IMG/VR virus record: IMGVR_UViG_3300034092_001507 | Location: 1 to 38,312 of that record | Origin: a virus | Direction: 5' to 3' (one strand) | DNA: 38,312 nucleotides | Part shown: one piece after another, positions 35,347-38,312 of the stretch | Layout of the letters: the number at the start of each line of letters is the position of its first letter | How positions within the stretch are numbered: the first letter of the stretch is position 1 | Program-made: the position numbers and the translations under genes | The notes under the pieces: generated by a model | Told to the model about the DNA's origin: nothing | The model's database searches: none | The model's input: only the letters and a program-made list of their open reading frames with translations

Positions 35347-35867
35347 AAACTAACTACATCTACTGGCCCCATGCAAGAAGGATTAAACTTGATAGCAGCG
35401 TTAACTGCTTGAACAACCCTATTTCTTGCATTTTTTTGTTTATCAGTTGCATACAAAACCCCATAAGCATACTCTGCTCCAGAGCCCATTGCAAGATAAG
35501 GAAGTATGTACTTAGATAAAGACATATCCCCAGAACTGTGTTCATAGATTTCTCCACGAACTGCAATGATCAAACCAAGGTCTCCGTCTTTGGATGTGTC
35601 AACCCAGAACTCATTATAGAATTCCTTTAGTTCTTTAATAAACCTTGTCTGCATAAACTTATCTGTATCTTTAATGTTAGGAGCACTTGGCTTAAAGTTA
35701 AAACGGATTCTTTCTCCGTCCATTGATCCAGCATAGCCAATAAGATAAGGACCTATCTTCCAAACCTTTGGTGCATCAAGTGCTAGAATAGTCCCATCGT
35801 CTGATGCTCCACGATCTCCAGCCATGTAGATTTTATCTTCATGTTTTACTACAGCAATACAGGTCAT
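35343..35867 (-). CDS. Proteasome beta / HslV-like Ntn hydrolase
   Basis: 174 residues, the size of HslV. After loss of Met1 the N-terminal Thr is exposed (M-TCIAVV). Counting Thr as 1, D17 lies in MAGDRGAS and K33 in APKVWKIG, exactly the proteasome/HslV catalytic spacing. YLIGYAGSMDG and AMGSGAEYAYGVLYA are family strands (SGG and GSG regions). It could form a self-compartmentalised peptidase or act on a single substrate such as a head protein. A hairpin may cover its ribosome site (35873-35923). Confidence 0.88.
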   Translation of the reverse strand: MTCIAVVKHEDKIYMAGDRGASDDGTILALDAPKVWKIGPYLIGYAGSMDGERIRFNFKPSAPNIKDTDKFMQTRFIKELKEFYNEFWVDTSKDGDLGLIIAVRGEIYEHSSGDMSLSKYILPYLAMGSGAEYAYGVLYATDKQKNARNRVVQAVNAAIKFNPSCMGPVDVVSL

Positions 35868-35872
35868 GACAA

Positions 35873-35923
35873 AGCCCTCTCCAGATAGGTGATACTTAAG
35901 TATACCATTGCCCAGAGAGGGCT
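35873..35923 (-). promoter_or_regulatory. Inverted repeat covering the Ntn-hydrolase ribosome site
   Basis: AGCCCTCTC (35873-35881 on +) and GAGAGGGCT (35915-35923) are perfect 9-bp complements. In leftward RNA the 3' arm contains the GGAGAGGG ribosome site. Between the arms lies the 12-bp palindrome ATACTTAAGTAT (35892-35903). Confidence 0.6.
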
Positions 35924-35928
35924 GTCAA
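35899..35928 (-). promoter_or_regulatory. Promoter of the Ntn-hydrolase gene
   Basis: Minus strand TTGACA (35928-35923), 18 bp, TATACT (35904-35899). Its transcript would start near 35892, inside the hairpin loop, so it lacks the 5' arm of the inverted repeat. Confidence 0.7.
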
Positions 35929-35944
35929 CTAACGTTAATAATGA

Positions 35945-36229
35945 CTAATTAGCCTTTTTGTCTACCGTTTTAAACGCATCATTGATCTCTGCCAATGTGA
36001 GTTTTCCATCGTCCAAAAAAGCCCTTGCCAGTCTTTCAATGACTGTTGCTACGCCTAATAGTCCTGCTAAGAATACTGCCTGAACTGTGTCAATTCCTAC
36101 AACTGCTCCAGCACCAAGTACTGATAGACCAGATGCTGCAAAGACTGCTACGATTCTCATCAATATATTAGTAATTGCCTTTTGTGGGTGCTCCTTCTTA
36201 GGAGGCTCTACTACCTTTTTAGTTGCCAT
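35945..36229 (-). CDS. Holin candidate A (94 aa)
   Basis: MATKKVVEPPKKEHPQK basic head, then two hydrophobic stretches (MRIVAVFAASGLSVLGAGAV and VQAVFLAGLLGVATVIERLARAF), then GKLTLAEINDAF. This layout matches a common actinophage holin family that follows tail genes. ATG 36229 has the site AAGGAGG. The longer frame to 36334 overlaps holin candidate B and is rejected. Confidence 0.7.
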   Translation of the reverse strand: MATKKVVEPPKKEHPQKAITNILMRIVAVFAASGLSVLGAGAVVGIDTVQAVFLAGLLGVATVIERLARAFLDDGKLTLAEINDAFKTVDKKAN

Positions 36230-36231
36230 AT

Positions 36232-36438
36232 TTAGTCCTCCTTTCTTAGTGGGATTGTAATAAGCCAGATTACTGTAGTTGCAAGTACTGCAATACCAAC
36301 AATGTCTCTTGCTGATCCCGTCAAAGTTAGCCATGCGATGAAGAAGCCAAGGAGAGTAAAGGCCTGTGCAATCACTTCCACCCCTGCATCTTTAAGCCAT
36401 GTGAAGAATCCCTTCACAACCTTTTTGATTATTTTCAT
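36232..36438 (-). CDS. Holin / antiholin candidate B (68 aa)
   Basis: Basic amphipathic head (MKIIKKVVKGFFTWLKDAG), a helix EVIAQAFTLLGFFIAWLTLTG and a second IVGIAVLATTVIWLITIPL, then a charged tail. Two overlapping small membrane genes directly after a tail-fibre gene is the usual holin arrangement. GAGG lies 5 nt before the ATG. Confidence 0.68.
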   Translation of the reverse strand: MKIIKKVVKGFFTWLKDAGVEVIAQAFTLLGFFIAWLTLTGSARDIVGIAVLATTVIWLITIPLRKED

Positions 36439-36440
36439 TT

Positions 36441-38312
36441 TTACCTCCTCATCCCAATCATTACATTTGCAATCTGTGAAACAATGATTACTGGGATAAT
36501 GACTTCTTGGGCTTTTTCTCTCTGATCATCTGTCATATCCATACCCAACTCAGAGAAATTGGATAGGAGTTCTGTAACATCCACTTCAAATACTGCACCA
36601 AGTGGGTCTGCTAAAAATGCTTCTGTCTGTACTTCTGTTACTGCATCTGCTAATGTAAATGGCATTGGGGTTTCTCCTGCATCCCCTGCTCTTTCTGCGA
36701 ACTCAACAAATGCTGAGGCAAGTTCTGGGTTAGACTTCATCTGCTCAGCAATCTGTGCAACTTCTGACGGCTTAATGCCAAGGTCTTCTGCAACTTCTAC
36801 TTTTGCTTCTTGCGTCAATGCTTTGAGTGTTTGACTTACTGCTGTAATTTGTTCAGGGGAAAGAGTAACTAACTTATTATCTTTGCTTGTAAGGTTAGCA
36901 ATAACTCCAGATAAATCTTCTGATGTACCAGTTCCCTTTTCAGGAATGAGGGCTTCTAATACTTCATCTTTGATTTCTACATCTGGTTCAGTCCAAGGAT
37001 TATCTTCTGGTTCTGGATCTGGTCCAGGTTCTGGTGAAGGTTCTGGGGTAGGTTCTTCAGTAGGCTCTACAACTGGCTCCTCAGTTGGTTCTGGATCTGG
37101 TGTAACCTCTGGGGTAGGTTCAGGTGTAGGCTCATCTGTAGGGTCTACTGTAGGCTCTGGAGATGGTTCTGGTGTAGGTTCTTCAGTTGGTTCCTCTGTA
37201 GGCTCTGGTGAGGGCTCTGGGCTTGGTTCATCTGTTGGCTCTTCAGTTGGTTCTGGAGAAGGTTCTGGTGTTGGTTCTGGGGTAGGCTGATTGGCTGCAG
37301 CATTGGCTGCTGCCTGAGCAATAGCAGCATTAAGTTCTCTTTGTGCCTGCTCAAAATAATAAGTCCATGCATCTTCAATAGCAGCATTTAAATCAATTAT
37401 AGATTGATTATATGTGTTGATTCTATTATTTTTTAATTCTAAAGCAGATGTTAGGTTTTGTTGTGCGATTGTTAGGTTTTGTATTGCTGTTGTGAGGTTT
37501 GATGTGAGATTTTGTAAGACTTGTACTTCTTGATTGTAAACATTTAGTTTGTCATTATATACTGCTAATTTATTATTATAGATTGTTTGTGCTATAGCCT
37601 GTGCTTCAACAGCATCATTGTAAGCATTGATCTGTTCCTGTGTTGGTCCTGAGCCAGAAGAAAATGTATTAAGATTACAACTAAAGTTTTGTCCCCATAC
37701 TCGTGGATCTCCAGCATAGTCGCATCCTACTCCAGTCCAGCCTCCAGGAATTGCCCATCCAAGATGATAAGATCCAGGACCTCCGCCGTTATACCACCAA
37801 ATTTCTACACCCAATGTTTTGTCTTCACTAACATCATATACTGGTGAATAATCACTCCAAGTAGTGCCTTGCTCTTGCCAGTTATCAACTGCAAGAACTC
37901 CGTCTACATACATTCTAAATCCATCATCTGTATATCCTGCAAAATATGTTGTTGTAAACCATGATGGGACAGTAATCGTTCCAGTAAATTTAACTATAAA
38001 ATTTTCATACCTGTTGCCACAAACTGGAAGATACATAGAGTTTGAGTTCCAAGTGCCAGAACAAAGCACAGATCCTGGGGTAGCGACATTTCCTTGTCTG
38101 ACAAGAGTATAAACCGTATAGGCTAACCCTGTTCCTCCAGCAGCCTGCATATTAGACTGTGTGGTTTGAACATTTATGTTGGCTATGCTGAGAGCATCCT
38201 GTGCATCGTTTCTTTCTTCAAGAGCGTTGTCTTTATGTTCAAGGGCCAAGGCTACTGTGGCTGTCTGACCATCCACATTTGACTGGGCAAGATTTTTTGC
38301 TTCTAAGGCTGT
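36441..38312 (-). CDS. PA14-domain tail fibre / adhesin with Pro-Glu-Thr stalk (5' end outside window)
   Basis: 623 codons are visible; the frame is open through the right edge, so the true start lies beyond it. Order: coiled coil (TALEAKNLAQSN and on), PA14 sugar-binding domain (about 38.13-37.73 kb; FTGTITVPSWF, AGYTDDGFRMYVDGVLAVDNW), a long coiled coil (to about 37.3 kb), a Pro/Glu/Thr/Ser repeat stalk (36.99-37.29 kb), and a C-terminal helical domain (SPEQITAVSQTLKALTQ...). PA14 often binds glycans, so receptor recognition is likely. No signal peptide can be judged. It precedes the two holin candidates. Confidence 0.85.
   Translation of the reverse strand, partial: TALEAKNLAQSNVDGQTATVALALEHKDNALEERNDAQDALSIANINVQTTQSNMQAAGGTGLAYTVYTLVRQGNVATPGSVLCSGTWNSNSMYLPVCGNRYENFIVKFTGTITVPSWFTTTYFAGYTDDGFRMYVDGVLAVDNWQEQGTTWSDYSPVYDVSEDKTLGVEIWWYNGGGPGSYHLGWAIPGGWTGVGCDYAGDPRVWGQNFSCNLNTFSSGSGPTQEQINAYNDAVEAQAIAQTIYNNKLAVYNDKLNVYNQEVQVLQNLTSNLTTAIQNLTIAQQNLTSALELKNNRINTYNQSIIDLNAAIEDAWTYYFEQAQRELNAAIAQAAANAAANQPTPEPTPEPSPEPTEEPTDEPSPEPSPEPTEEPTEEPTPEPSPEPTVDPTDEPTPEPTPEVTPDPEPTEEPVVEPTEEPTPEPSPEPGPDPEPEDNPWTEPDVEIKDEVLEALIPEKGTGTSEDLSGVIANLTSKDNKLVTLSPEQITAVSQTLKALTQEAKVEVAEDLGIKPSEVAQIAEQMKSNPELASAFVEFAERAGDAGETPMPFTLADAVTEVQTEAFLADPLGAVFEVDVTELLSNFSELGMDMTDDQREKAQEVIIPVIIVSQIANVMIGMRR
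36990..37290 (-). repeat. Low-complexity PEPT/PEPS coding repeat
   Basis: About 100 codons of PTPEPSPEPTEEPT-like units built from a degenerate 6-bp/12-bp DNA repeat (GG(T/C)TC(T/A/C) on the + strand). It should be prone to length change by slippage. The rightward frame through it (Gly-Ser-Val repeats) is a shadow. Confidence 0.85.

Noticed and set aside
36883-37290. Rightward frame of Gly-Ser-Val repeats (collagen- or silk-like)
   Set aside because: It is the exact antisense shadow of the Pro/Glu/Thr stalk of the leftward tail gene, has no ribosome site, and follows from the codon repeat.

Overview
The window looks like part of a tailed-phage genome (or of a phage-derived clone) whose host is a low-GC actinobacterium. 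The phage signs are a CHAP endolysin, small two-helix holin candidates, a PA14 tail-fibre-like protein cut by the right edge, an Hsp20, seven tRNAs, HNH and GIY-YIG nucleases, and dense, overlapping, mostly tiny genes. The actinobacterial signs are a WhiB-like protein (C12, C38/C41/C47, GVWGG), a DUF7455-type zinc protein, an FmdB-like zinc ribbon, and a secreted protein whose C-terminal Cys/Lys/Trp module I associate with freshwater Nanopelagicales (acI). The host is an inference. No terminase, capsid, polymerase or integrase gene is visible, so this is only a segment.

Layout. From 1 to 11.7 kb, nearly everything reads rightward: a DUF932 gene, tRNA-Asp, about 30 very small acidic or zinc-ribbon proteins joined by ATGA/TAATG overlaps, a HAD phosphatase, a secreted protein, a five-member tRNA group (CAU, Ile-UAU, Gly, Glu, Arg), Hsp20 and an HNH protein. 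One leftward GIY-YIG-like gene interrupts the series. From 11.7 to 38.3 kb, nearly everything reads leftward: an RsmI-like methyltransferase, SGNH-like proteins, a class I methyltransferase, two sulfotransferases, a HAD-nucleotidyltransferase fusion with a GDPD-like protein, two GT61-like glycosyltransferases, WhiB, a thermonuclease, a kinase-nucleotidyltransferase fusion, the endolysin, a carbamoyltransferase, two 2OG-Fe(II) oxygenases, a GT60-like glycosyltransferase, DUF-type paralogues, tRNA-Asn, a secreted subtilase-like protein, a proteasome/HslV-like Ntn hydrolase, two holin candidates and the PA14/Pro-rich tail protein. One rightward 2OG oxygenase at 15.6 kb shares an overlapping divergent promoter with a sulfotransferase.

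Regulation is unusually readable. At least twelve genes have a -10 hexamer separated by exactly 6 nt from the ATG with no Shine-Dalgarno, which predicts leaderless mRNAs. The 4.66-5.54 kb gap holds three perfect DnaA boxes, tandem consensus promoters, an AT-rich stretch, 34-bp-spaced TTACGA/TTTTCCCC repeats and many CAAACCTTT 9-mers, so it is a candidate replication origin and control island. A perfect Crp/GlxR-type palindrome lies before the 2.0 kb operon. A hairpin that could hide the ribosome site of the Ntn hydrolase, with a promoter inside its loop, recalls phage T4 late-gene control.

The right half reads as a decoration or surface-chemistry cassette: sugar-nucleotide synthesis, glycosyl, sulfo, carbamoyl and methyl transfer, prolyl-hydroxylase-type oxygenases and SGNH esterase-like proteins. 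It lies beside a tail protein with a long Pro/Glu/Thr stalk that could be one of its substrates (hypothesis).
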